Assembly: GCA_001839685.1 (NCBI GenBank)
Contig: MLAK01001084.1
Location: 1-34,526 of the forward strand
Reading direction: 5' to 3'
DNA length: 34,526 nucleotides
DNA from: Tritrichomonas foetus
Lineage: Eukaryota; Parabasalia; Tritrichomonadida; Tritrichomonadidae
In this document: in pieces, positions 27,801 to 34,526 of the stretch
Position numbering within the stretch: position 1 is the first letter of the stretch
Layout of the letters: every line of letters begins with the position of its first letter
Notes under the pieces: model-generated
What the model saw: the letters and a program-made list of their open reading frames with translations, nothing else
Database searches by the model: none
Told to the model about the DNA's origin: nothing
Position numbers and translations under genes: made by a program

Positions 27801-30594
27801 AATTGATCTCATTCCTGATGTTCGTCAAGGAAACTTCGACTTCATAGCAACACCATTTGAACTCAACTATGTTTTATCTCCATCAGATATTGATCGTGTT
27901 GTTCAATTCGATGAGAGCGTCTTTGCAACACTTGCTGCACAAAGTATCATCATTCCAGATCCACCACAACCAAACCAGAATCGTGACAAAATGAGAACTG
28001 CTATTACATCTGGTGCATTCCTCTTCCTTAAATCTGAAGGAACATCTCTTGCAAAAGTTGCTGCATCAACTGCTTCTGGACTCATTTTGAAAGATTTTGC
28101 ATTATGTAACAATGTTGATTTAATGATGGAAACAGCATCAGTACTCACAAAGCAACTTTCTGCTGGTCTAACACTTGTCACAGCTTTTCAGAAGCTTCAT
28201 CGACTCATTTGTCATCAAGTTCAACATGAACTTGGAAACGCTGATGCTGAATGGATCAATAGTTGTGTTCAAGCAAATAATGCATGGATTGGACAAATGT
28301 TACAAGAAGTTGTTCATATTCGCTCACTTAAACAAGTACAAAGATTAATTGAACAGCATGAAGAAAGTAAAAGATCTCTTGGTCCAAGATACTATGATTC
28401 TATGAGTCAAACATTAAGACAACTTCCACCTGGATTTGCACCGATTGAACAAGGCTTAACTGTTGAGCACCGTCAAATATATGAAAATTTGGCTGAGTTA
28501 CCACTTAATCCAGCTGAAATTTCACTTCCTGAAACTGGTGATAAAACAATTCGTTCATCTGAGCCTTTCGAGAAATTCTTCGTTCAAATGACCAAGTTAA
28601 TTTCAACTGAAATCAACCAACAAGGACCTGCACAAGATGTTCTCGTTGATGAATCTGCATTTTCAGTCATGATGTCTAATTGTCCACCAATTAATCCAGT
28701 TTTCGAAGAATTCCTATCAATTATAAAAGTCATGATGAAATATATGGCTAAAGTTAATCATAATATTAATGATAGAATCTATGGAAGCCTTCTCAAGAAA
28801 GTCGTTTCAAGTGTTCCAAAAGCATTTGTCACTAAAGCTCAATCTTATGTAATTGGATGGCTTAGAAACTCTATACCTTCAATTTCACTCCTTGTTACAA
28901 TGATACAAAATGAACTTATTACTACCCAACAACTTGATCAATTCTTCTTTACTTCTTTGAACAAACAACCATTTAATTATCGCTTGTTTGTCTTTGCTAT
29001 TCGATTCCTTGATTCAACCCTTGTTCAATCAAACACTATAAAACCAGCTGATCTCATTTCATCTCTCACTTTGGTTGTTTCTACACCACTTTCTATGCTT
29101 GAATCAACGACTCCGCAACAAAAATCATCAGCAGAAGCATTGAAAAAGGTTTTAGATGAACTTGATATTCCATTAAACGTTCTTTCACCCGAATCCAAAC
29201 TCCAATCTATGTCAACATTCGATCCAATTGAAGAAATATGTGAAGTTGATACAATCATTGCTGCTTTCAATCGTTGGAAAGCTGCACTTGAAGATGAAAG
29301 TTCAGATGATCAAAAATTGCTTAATACAACAAAAGAGTGTTGTCAGCTTGGACGTGATTTCTTTGTTATCGTCCTTTATACTGGAACAGCAGCTCATGTT
29401 TCACGTTTAATTTTAAGTATTCGAGAAGCTGGATGTATGGAACAAGCATGGGCATCAATAGCTTCAGCATTCGTATATCTCATTGAAGGAAATGCAATGG
29501 TTCTTAAATATGACATGAAGAAATACTTTGATGCAATGATTGCATTAGTTAATGCAATAACTGATGATTTCAAACTAACTTGCCAATTTGCTGATCTTTT
29601 GCATGCACTTCGTCCATTAGCAATGCCTTCTTTTGCATTCGCATGGATCCAAATTGCCTGTGAGCGTCATTTCGTCCTCACTATGTTGTCACAAAATGAA
29701 GGATGGGATAGAATGGGTACAATTCTTGCTGATTTTGTTGCATCTCTTGTTTATGCATCTGATATGCATGTTCGTGAGGTTTTCGATATGCTTTACAAGT
29801 CATTCTTACGATTCTTACTTGTTCTTGCACATGATTTCCAAGACTTTTTAGCTTCTTTTGCGCCTGAACTTGCATCCATTCTTCCACCATCATTAGTTCA
29901 ACTTCATAATATTGTTTTAAGTGCTGCACCAAGTACAACAAAGTTCCAACCTTTTAATCCTAAACAAATGCTTAAAACTCCAGGAATTGACGATTTCAAC
30001 TATATGCCACAGCCATCGAAGAACATGGTAGAGAAGTTGAAGTTCGATGTAGCTTTAAAGGCACTTATTAATAATGATTCTGCTGCAATTGATGAATTCC
30101 GAAGCGAACTTGAACAAAAATGTAGTCATGTTTTAATGTCAGCATTTGTTGTTTATGCAACCAATTCACTTCTTCCTCAAGTAACAGCCCAACAAATCAT
30201 GACACAATCATTTGAACAAACTCACTTAAATACAGTGATTTGTGAACTTGCTCGAAAATTCCGACCTGATGCTGCAATGCTTTTCTTAAATGCAGTTGTT
30301 GATATGGTTAGATATCCATGCCGTGCAACACTTTTCTTCATGAGAACAGCACTTATTTTATTAAGAACACCAGCATCAACAACAGGTGAGCTAAAATGTG
30401 ATGAGCTTCTTGTTCGAATCATCCTTGAAAGAGCATCAACACCACCACCACATCCATGGGGATTTAGAATCCTTGTAAAAATGATGTTGAGTGATTCACA
30501 ACTTTCACTTTATGAAAAACCATACGTGAAAGGTGTTGAACCAGTTTTAAAGTTCCTTAAAGTAACAGAAGAAGCCTTTGGAGGTGAAAAATAA
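24889..30594 (+). CDS. NOT1: NOT1, scaffold subunit of the CCR4-NOT deadenylase complex
   Basis: 1901 residues, somewhat shorter than human CNOT1 (about 2376) and yeast Not1 (2108). Order of domains: helical N-terminal HEAT-like region (1-750); MIF4G domain that binds the CAF1 deadenylase (about 760-980), with RRRLSILGKLIGQLTLAVNR and PPNPYTSGILQVLSSI; CAF40-binding DUF3819 domain (about 1025-1210), with KDFAL, a GPRYYDS segment and YENLAELPLNP; and the C-terminal NOT1 domain (about 1500-1890) that docks NOT2/NOT3, with LPPSLVQLHNIVLSA and a final HPWGFRILVKMML. CCR4-NOT shortens mRNA poly(A) tails and represses translation, mainly in the cytoplasm. It is one unbroken frame with no intron. 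The next in-frame signals before 24889 are stops; the first ATG is used. Confidence 0.97.
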   Translation: MKSTKHFSAPSSLTIGLLAVEQILRQDSEPIDTKTNTEYLLTILDIFDLDCLKQLMSVSFQILQDANSSSAHKEVIKVYISTISLHFQKSAKFRSQIVSFFDSLPNLPVNLLQSLPLSSSIILTALSCSSRFQQIAKLFLSTKMLPNATEETYKEIDESVLYDMFHLKLKNLTFDKVQLSEQYFNSVQTIPSKDDRLFDNTNKINPSLYDAVIESDTRSLTTPIQLRRLFDFFNEFDSKHAASFILAVSSQKCAFRAYFSRLEETQRGRIVDLFRDSFTERKVDVNTITASLDLPYVSNLDPEGCSLALNLLQGLLKDQQLNGHPFVTEWQNKHLQLQFLTFLSNNDLSGFVFQNCKMTALNGFEPPDIPNKCWLCIDYVDRILKYSDLFHDEVTQMLSSAVDKFSSVILLTYAQLNPEHTEIFKKSSTTFLSSIIQNHNSTGILDILWTASPKFCHELFTLYYHSYPNKLGLIIDTLQNHLNDLLGCNDINFVLDLAFQASLRGLVDLSNFLSTLPQRFSPSAYNIALTFVKTMVLDSSISSPVLLSKPLNTFFSYFWDVFETLSSETKLLVNTVYSICETSIPSIKKFAFADSLPSIHTPEVKSTAADYFSKFVSNEMGVEQFVQLFHQLRGSSQTLFQSMVHYLLMETKYVDRHDISTINRLGELVGHMIHENLMDEQQMKQTFASFVQGFTTNSPLTKFSISALEICASKLTKQPEFVFALLKQPMLRSTPQLYDRIRKLSANLSAPVNLAKTTTLTLHPRLIRFEKLPTPLPRVCKLIQQIPSDPSIIMSIITSYQPHIDWLALHLVSTIQDHPKLLDQLLSSLLGAPQFTRIVIQAAIFESIQLITSPQFSTIDGSFARRRLSILGKLIGQLTLAVNRTISGCFLDIKQLLLYAFSQGKLFGVVPFVAEILTVASPYFNPPNPYTSGILQVLSSIGMTDLLKLSIKNDVFRILNHFDVSPCQMHLIDLIPDVRQGNFDFIATPFELNYVLSPSDIDRVVQFDESVFATLAAQSIIIPDPPQPNQNRDKMRTAITSGAFLFLKSEGTSLAKVAASTASGLILKDFALCNNVDLMMETASVLTKQLSAGLTLVTAFQKLHRLICHQVQHELGNADAEWINSCVQANNAWIGQMLQEVVHIRSLKQVQRLIEQHEESKRSLGPRYYDSMSQTLRQLPPGFAPIEQGLTVEHRQIYENLAELPLNPAEISLPETGDKTIRSSEPFEKFFVQMTKLISTEINQQGPAQDVLVDESAFSVMMSNCPPINPVFEEFLSIIKVMMKYMAKVNHNINDRIYGSLLKKVVSSVPKAFVTKAQSYVIGWLRNSIPSISLLVTMIQNELITTQQLDQFFFTSLNKQPFNYRLFVFAIRFLDSTLVQSNTIKPADLISSLTLVVSTPLSMLESTTPQQKSSAEALKKVLDELDIPLNVLSPESKLQSMSTFDPIEEICEVDTIIAAFNRWKAALEDESSDDQKLLNTTKECCQLGRDFFVIVLYTGTAAHVSRLILSIREAGCMEQAWASIASAFVYLIEGNAMVLKYDMKKYFDAMIALVNAITDDFKLTCQFADLLHALRPLAMPSFAFAWIQIACERHFVLTMLSQNEGWDRMGTILADFVASLVYASDMHVREVFDMLYKSFLRFLLVLAHDFQDFLASFAPELASILPPSLVQLHNIVLSAAPSTTKFQPFNPKQMLKTPGIDDFNYMPQPSKNMVEKLKFDVALKALINNDSAAIDEFRSELEQKCSHVLMSAFVVYATNSLLPQVTAQQIMTQSFEQTHLNTVICELARKFRPDAAMLFLNAVVDMVRYPCRATLFFMRTALILLRTPASTTGELKCDELLVRIILERASTPPPHPWGFRILVKMMLSDSQLSLYEKPYVKGVEPVLKFLKVTEEAFGGEK

Positions 30595-31309
30595 GTTTCT
30601 TCTTCTCCAATTCATTTGCATATTCCAATGATTTATTTATGGTTTTATAATGCCATTCGCTTTTTTTACTTTATACTAATTTTAAATATAATATATGCTA
30701 AATATAATAATTAAAAATAATAATAATAATAAATATTTATAAAAAAAAATCAAACGCGATTATTCTATAAGAAAATGTAGCTTCTATTGTTTTTGGGAGC
30801 TTACATGATAAATAAAAGTTAGACATTCGTTATATAATAAAATTAATATTGATAATATTTATGGTCTCTTTTTATATACTCTTTGCTATTTTCTATTATT
30901 CTATTTCTTTTTTTCATGAATTATTTTTGCTTGTAGAATATGAAATTTTTAGAAGACTTTGTGATGACATAATAGGGCACTCTCTACATAAATATTCCCA
31001 TAAGTTGTCTAATTCCCAACACTACATATAACTTTCATAAAAGAAAATAAAATAAATATAAGCAAAAAAAAATCATGTGTGTTGTTTCCGATTTAAGTGG
31101 AAAGATGGTAAATATTTTTCAGATTCTATTGTCATGAATTTTTTTTTTAATTCACAGTGGTTAATAAGATGTTTCACATGAAGGAATTTCTCCCGGCAGT
31201 TTGTGAAGAGATATAAAAATTTAAATGAATTTAAACAGTGAATTTAAAATATTTCGAATGATTGGTCGAGTAGTTTATCAAAAGTAACATTATTTTCTCT
31301 TCAGACTGC
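30595..31309. other. Intergenic spacer with TAA microsatellite
   Basis: AT-rich sequence after NOT1, with a short (TAA)n tract near 30715-30733. A hydrophobic frame at 30849-31031 lacks an ATG at its start and is not convincing. No RNA gene is seen. Confidence 0.5.
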
Positions 31310-31723
31310 ATGTATAAAGCACTTATTCAAGCTGTTGAAAAGCTGAAGGATTTACAAATAATGAGGAAATCGATTCACTCTTGTGAAGAAGATCAGCTGT
31401 TGAAGGAACAGTAAAAACTTTTTTATTATTCGATATAAATACTATTATAAAAAAATAGTGAAAACGATGATCAACTCAAAAAAATTCGAAAAGAAGTTCA
31501 TTCTAATGAAGAAATTGCAAGAATGATTCGTGATGATGATCATGATTCTTTGATAACATTGATTTCATTAAAACACATTGATATTAATTCATTAATTACA
31601 CCATTCATTTTTATCAATAGTTCAGATATTAACAATTTTATAATAAGGACTAGTTTTCTTAAATATATAATGGAATTTGGTTCTGTTCATATTTTTCGTT
31701 ATCTTCAGATGAATCAAGCATAG
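31310..31723 (+). pseudogene. Remnant of a DUF3447/ankyrin gene
   Basis: One frame (31310 onward) encodes MYKALIQAVEKLKDLQ to a TAA at 31412, meets further in-frame stops at 31436 and 31448, then reopens as NDDQLKKIRKEVHSNEEIA and MIRDDDHDSLITLISLKH up to YIMEFGSVHIFRYLQMNQ, ending at TAG 31721. The second half matches the DUF3447 block of the 2973-5735 gene (DIIMDDDIEALQRM ... AFFGSIKCFRFL). It has lost its N-terminus, frame integrity and all ankyrin repeats, so it is a dead fragment of the same family. Confidence 0.7.
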
Positions 31724-32189
31724 TTTATTTTACCATTAATTCTTTTTTACTTTGTTTTTTAGTGATTGATGATTTTCCTCTAACAAAAAATTATTGGATC
31801 TTTGACTTCTTTCTTTAATTTTACATAAAGTTGCAAAGCACTATGAGTGAAAATGATCCAAACCCAATGTATGCAAATCCTCAAAGCAAATTTAATGTTT
31901 GATAATATCACATATTTACTAAAATAAACCGATTAACAAGTATTTACATATGACGTTCATTTGGATGTGTGATATGATTCATTTTGGTTATTTTTTTTTA
32001 CTGTCTCCTGTAAGACTTTTCATCAAATTCTATTGAAAAAATCTTTCAACAATTCTATCTTCCACTCAGCTTTCTTATTGACGTCAATTTTTCGATTCAA
32101 ATTTAGAATTTCAAAATGAAAGATAAAAAGAATGAAATTAATAAAGAAGAAAGTTATTGATAAATAAAATCACTTCCACATCGAAAAAT
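31724..32189. other. Intergenic spacer
   Basis: AT-rich. It contains only tiny frames, such as a 19-codon ATG frame at 31843-31902 (MSENDPNPMYANPQSKFNV) and a 14-codon one near 32116, neither with supporting evidence. Confidence 0.4.
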
Positions 32190-32194
32190 GAGAA

Positions 32195-32300
32195 ACAAAG
32201 GTCAGTCGGCAACACCCTACCCAATAAAAGTCTCACTCTTGACTCACCTCGGCCGCCACTTAACTGCCTCGCTGTTCCTGATTCGCAGCTGGAAACAAAT
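32195..32300. other. GC-rich unexplained patch downstream of AspRS
   Basis: About 100 bases, markedly richer in G and C than the spacers around it (for example GGTCAGTCGGCAACACC, CACCTCGGCCGCCAC, CTGCCTCGCTG). It is not open in a protein-like frame, and I find only weak short stems (CTGC at about 32265 with GCAG at about 32285). It could be a small RNA gene or part of a regulatory region; no known RNA family is recognisable. Confidence 0.35.
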
Positions 32301-32347
32301 ATATAGACAGAAAAAGAAAAGAAAAATAGTTTAAATAGCTTGTTTAT

Positions 32348-33817
32348 TTATGGGTTAAGTCTCATTGGGTCGCGTGGGAACATTGAGCCACGGCGGACGT
32401 TCTTGAGGCCGAGGAAGAGGAAGGTCATTCGGTCAAGGCCGCATCCAAGGCCAGCGTGTGGTGGCGCGCCATACTTGAAGCAGTCAACGTAGGCTTGGAT
32501 TGGGGTAAGGTTTACCTTGAGCTCCTCAGCGCGCTTGAGCAAGAGTGCGCTGTCGTGGATACGCTGTGCGCCAGAGACGATTTCCTCGCCCCTCAAAAAC
32601 ATGTCGTATGAGTTTGAGTAGTTTGGATCTTCTGGGTCTGGCATTGTGTAGAACGGGCGGGCGCAGGATGGGAACTTGTCGAGAATGAAGAAGTCGGTGT
32701 TGTACTTCTCCTTCACGATCTCGCCCAACTTCTTCTCGAGCTCCGAAGAAAGGTCCTGGAGGTCGTCCATCTTCATTCCGGCATCCCTGAGGAGCTTGAC
32801 GGCCTCCGGGAACTTGAGGATGACTGGGTTGATGACGCAGTCCGTGGATGGGAATTGCGAGCGGACAGCCTCGATTTCTTTGCGGCACTCTGTGTTCAGG
32901 CGATTGAAGACTGTGGCGAGAAGGTCCTTGAAGAGCTCCAAGGCCTCGTGGTAATTTTCATTGAATGACATTTCAGCATCGAGCCCGGTGAACTCTGTGA
33001 GGTGGCGGTGAGTGAAGGAATTTTCTGCGCGGAAAACTGGGCCGATTTCGAAAACTCGGGGCATGCCGGAGACAACGGCCATCTGCTTGTAGAGCTGGGG
33101 TGATTGCGCGAGATAGGCAACGCCGTCGAAGTAGGCGACCTTGAAAACCTCGGCACCGCCTTCGGAAGCAGTCGAAATGAGCTTTGGCGTGTGAATTTCT
33201 TGGAAATCGTGGTCCAATAAATATTCTCGGAAATATTGGCCGATGCGTGATTGAATCTTGAAGATGGCTTGGTTGGCGATTGTTCTGAGGTCTAAAACGC
33301 GGTTATCGAGTCTGGCTTTTTGTGTGACGGTCGGGCGAGATTTATCGACTGGTTGATTACCTTCATCGTCGTCTTCAGTGACACGAGCGCAGTCGGCAAC
33401 AACGATAGGGGTGGGTTGAGCCTTTGAAACGACGTGGCACTCTTTGATTTGGATTTCCATATCTTGGATGGTGGCCGAAGTGACTGGTCTGTCAACTTTG
33501 ACCAATGTTCCGTAAACTTCAACAAGGGATTCGACTGGAGTAGAACGGATGTATTTGACCATGTTTAAGATTTCACCATTTGGATCTTCTTTTGGAACAA
33601 AGCAGCAGGCTTGGATTGTGGAAATTTGGGAGCGGAGAAGAAGGAAGGAAACTTTTCCTTTTCCACGAACAACTGAGGCAAAAGCGCGGACATAGATATC
33701 CTTATCGACTAATTCAGAATTGATCTCGGAAACGCTGTAGATCTTACGAGATGTTTGATCTTGGGATTGGATGAGTGGCATGTCGCCATAGAGTTTAGAT
33801 GTTTGTTCCTCTGACAT
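32348..33817 (-). CDS. DARS: Aspartyl-tRNA synthetase, cytosolic (class IIb)
   Basis: 489 residues, about the length of the eukaryotic/archaeal cytosolic enzyme. An N-terminal OB-fold anticodon-binding domain (about 35-135; DIYVRAFASVVRGKGKVSF) precedes the class II catalytic core. Key motifs: HTPKLISTASEGGAEVF, QSPQLYKQ (238-245), motif 2 FRAENSFTHRHLTEF (262-276) and motif 3 GLGCGLDRMTFLFLGL near 456-471, ending in SMFPRDPMRLNP. It charges tRNA-Asp with aspartate using ATP. The eukaryotic/archaeal-type flipping loop and the absence of the long bacterial insertion domain exclude a bacterial-type AspRS. It is clearly more GC-rich than neighbouring genes, fitting high expression. The stop is in TAAATAAA. 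The start is supported by an Inr 36 bases upstream. Confidence 0.97.
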   Translation of the reverse strand: MSEEQTSKLYGDMPLIQSQDQTSRKIYSVSEINSELVDKDIYVRAFASVVRGKGKVSFLLLRSQISTIQACCFVPKEDPNGEILNMVKYIRSTPVESLVEVYGTLVKVDRPVTSATIQDMEIQIKECHVVSKAQPTPIVVADCARVTEDDDEGNQPVDKSRPTVTQKARLDNRVLDLRTIANQAIFKIQSRIGQYFREYLLDHDFQEIHTPKLISTASEGGAEVFKVAYFDGVAYLAQSPQLYKQMAVVSGMPRVFEIGPVFRAENSFTHRHLTEFTGLDAEMSFNENYHEALELFKDLLATVFNRLNTECRKEIEAVRSQFPSTDCVINPVILKFPEAVKLLRDAGMKMDDLQDLSSELEKKLGEIVKEKYNTDFFILDKFPSCARPFYTMPDPEDPNYSNSYDMFLRGEEIVSGAQRIHDSALLLKRAEELKVNLTPIQAYVDCFKYGAPPHAGLGCGLDRMTFLFLGLKNVRRGSMFPRDPMRLNP

Positions 33818-33850
33818 TTTTTTAGATTTGTTTTATTTCTAAAAAAAAAA

Positions 33851-33855
33851 AGTGA
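33851..33855 (-). promoter_or_regulatory. Initiator of the AspRS gene
   Basis: TCACT on the minus strand, followed by a T-rich leader, with its A 36 bases before the ATG at 33817. Confidence 0.5.
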
Positions 33856-34169
33856 AGAAGAACAGCTGACCAACCAGACCTCTCAAAAAGAGTTTGATAG
33901 GCCAAACATCGTCACAAAAAGGTGGTGAGGATACAATGATAACTTTGAAAAAGTTTAATTCAGCCATACAGGAATCGGAAAAAGTTGAATGATAATTTCA
34001 AAATTTTCACACAATTTGAGTAAAGATAAAAGCTAAATAGGTGAAATAAATTAACGATATTGGTATTTCTGTATTGAAACCGTCTGCATTCTGATTCAAA
34101 ATTGCCATTCTTTCAATACAAAAAAGCTTTCGGCAGGATTTTTATCCGATGAGTTTTGTTGACACGTAA
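33856..34169. other. Spacer upstream of AspRS
   Basis: About 310 bases of mostly AT-rich sequence. No gene or strong repeat is seen before the nested inverted repeat at 34170. Confidence 0.5.
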
Positions 34170-34305
34170 AATGTGATGTGAATTTGCGGGCCACTTCGAC
34201 TCATTCAGCCATTGGAGGGAGTGCAGCGAACTACGCCGTGTTCACAAGCCAGGGCCTCCTCCAAGTCGAAGTGACATAAAGAACAAGAAAAGTTCACATC
34301 ACATT
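34170..34305. repeat. Outer inverted repeat, perfect 13-bp arms
   Basis: AATGTGATGTGAA (34170-34182) and TTCACATCACATT (34293-34305) are exact reverse complements enclosing a GC-rich core. Each arm read outward contains TTCACATCACAT, the initiator cluster also found before the UBL-UBA gene, so the pair could be two outward-facing start regions. Confidence 0.85.
34190..34275 (-). ncRNA. Putative structured RNA of unknown family
   Basis: A GC-rich island folds into a long hairpin. A 12-position basal stem pairs 34190-34201 with 34264-34275; a 6-bp stem pairs 34213-34218 with 34258-34263; an apical hairpin pairs 34226-34231 with 34240-34245. The basal and apical stems each contain one position that is C/A on the + strand but G-U on the minus strand (34191/34274 and 34227/34244), which favours transcription of the minus strand; a terminal position (34219/34257) points the other way. 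A minus-strand TCACT initiator (34274-34270) sits at the 5' edge. It matches no snRNA, SRP, RNase P or tRNA pattern I know. A single-hairpin H/ACA-like guide is one possibility. Confidence 0.35.
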
Positions 34306-34526
34306 ATCACATTACTTTTGGCCTTTATTTGACCTTTCACTTCACAATTACAAAACTCATTTTCCTAGGAAAATAGAGGTGCCAGGACTAAATAACGTAT
34401 TTTTTTGATNAATTTTGAGGNNTCATATTTCCTCATGTATACAACATAACAACGATTTGGTTTTACCTATAGAGTTCATAGATACTATACTATTAGATCA
34501 TACTATTTAGAACTATATATTTCATG
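34306..34526. other. Right end of window with ambiguous bases
   Basis: AT-rich sequence with N at 34410 and 34421-34422, indicating low-quality sequence, perhaps near a contig end. No gene is seen; a + strand gene starting from the initiators near 34293-34310 would have to begin beyond the window. Confidence 0.6.

Noticed and set aside
30849..31031. 60-residue hydrophobic frame
   Set aside because: It lacks an ATG start and any nearby initiator, and its composition is what AT-rich DNA gives by chance.
32526..33156. Several open frames overlapping AspRS in other frames
   Set aside because: They are by-products of the GC-rich AspRS gene, with no domain and Arg/Pro/Ser-skewed composition.
1..34526. 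CRISPR array, prokaryotic operon, spliceosomal intron
   Set aside because: No spaced identical repeats, no Shine-Dalgarno-led gene runs, and no trichomonad intron signals (GTATGT with ACTAACACACAG) were found.

Overview
The window reads as nuclear DNA of a parabasalid protist, most likely a tritrichomonad (Tritrichomonas foetus-like). Evidence: AT-rich spacers; long intronless genes with no GTATGT...ACTAACACACAG introns seen; stop codons often embedded in TAAA/TAAATAAA; initiator-type TCA[C/T][A/T] motifs (the known trichomonad Inr) a few to about 45 bases before most start codons; and lineage-expanded Sel1 and BTB/DUF3447-ankyrin families. The genus is inference. Three N bases near 34410-34422 suggest the right end is close to a contig end.

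Layout. 1-2400: Sel1-repeat gene whose likely ATG is one base out of frame. 2954-5893: DUF3447/ankyrin gene with two frameshifts in its last repeats. 5894-7066: a spacer with a degenerate Tc1/mariner-like inverted-repeat element. 7067-8827 (-): PPP-family phosphatase with a long Ser/Pro-rich tail. 8828-11387: spacer with a second terminal-inverted-repeat element and decayed coding scraps. 11388-13523 (-): LRR/coiled-coil protein. 13524-15044: spacer with a decayed coding remnant. 15045-22288 (+): five + strand genes: ER GRP170-like Hsp70, tandem NDPK-NDPK-DPY30 protein (radial-spoke type), GINS subunit Psf3, Rab GTPase, and secreted FKBP. 22644-24374 (-): UBL-UBA shuttle protein and PAP2 membrane phosphatase. 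24889-30594 (+): NOT1, scaffold of CCR4-NOT. 31310-31723: remnant of a DUF3447/ankyrin gene. 32348-33817 (-): cytosolic aspartyl-tRNA synthetase. 34170-34305: GC-rich nested inverted repeat that may be an uncharacterised structured RNA.

How the genes relate. This is not an operon. It is a run of unrelated housekeeping genes (translation, mRNA decay, replication, ER folding, trafficking, flagellum), each with its own close-set initiator, interspersed with fast-evolving family members and mobile-element debris. The least explained parts are the spacers: two inverted-repeat elements, a structured GC-rich island next to AspRS, a shared 12-base initiator-cluster motif (TTCACATCACAT, three copies), a shared 11-base motif before two genes (CGACCAAATAT), and a 23-bp palindrome at the FKBP promoter.
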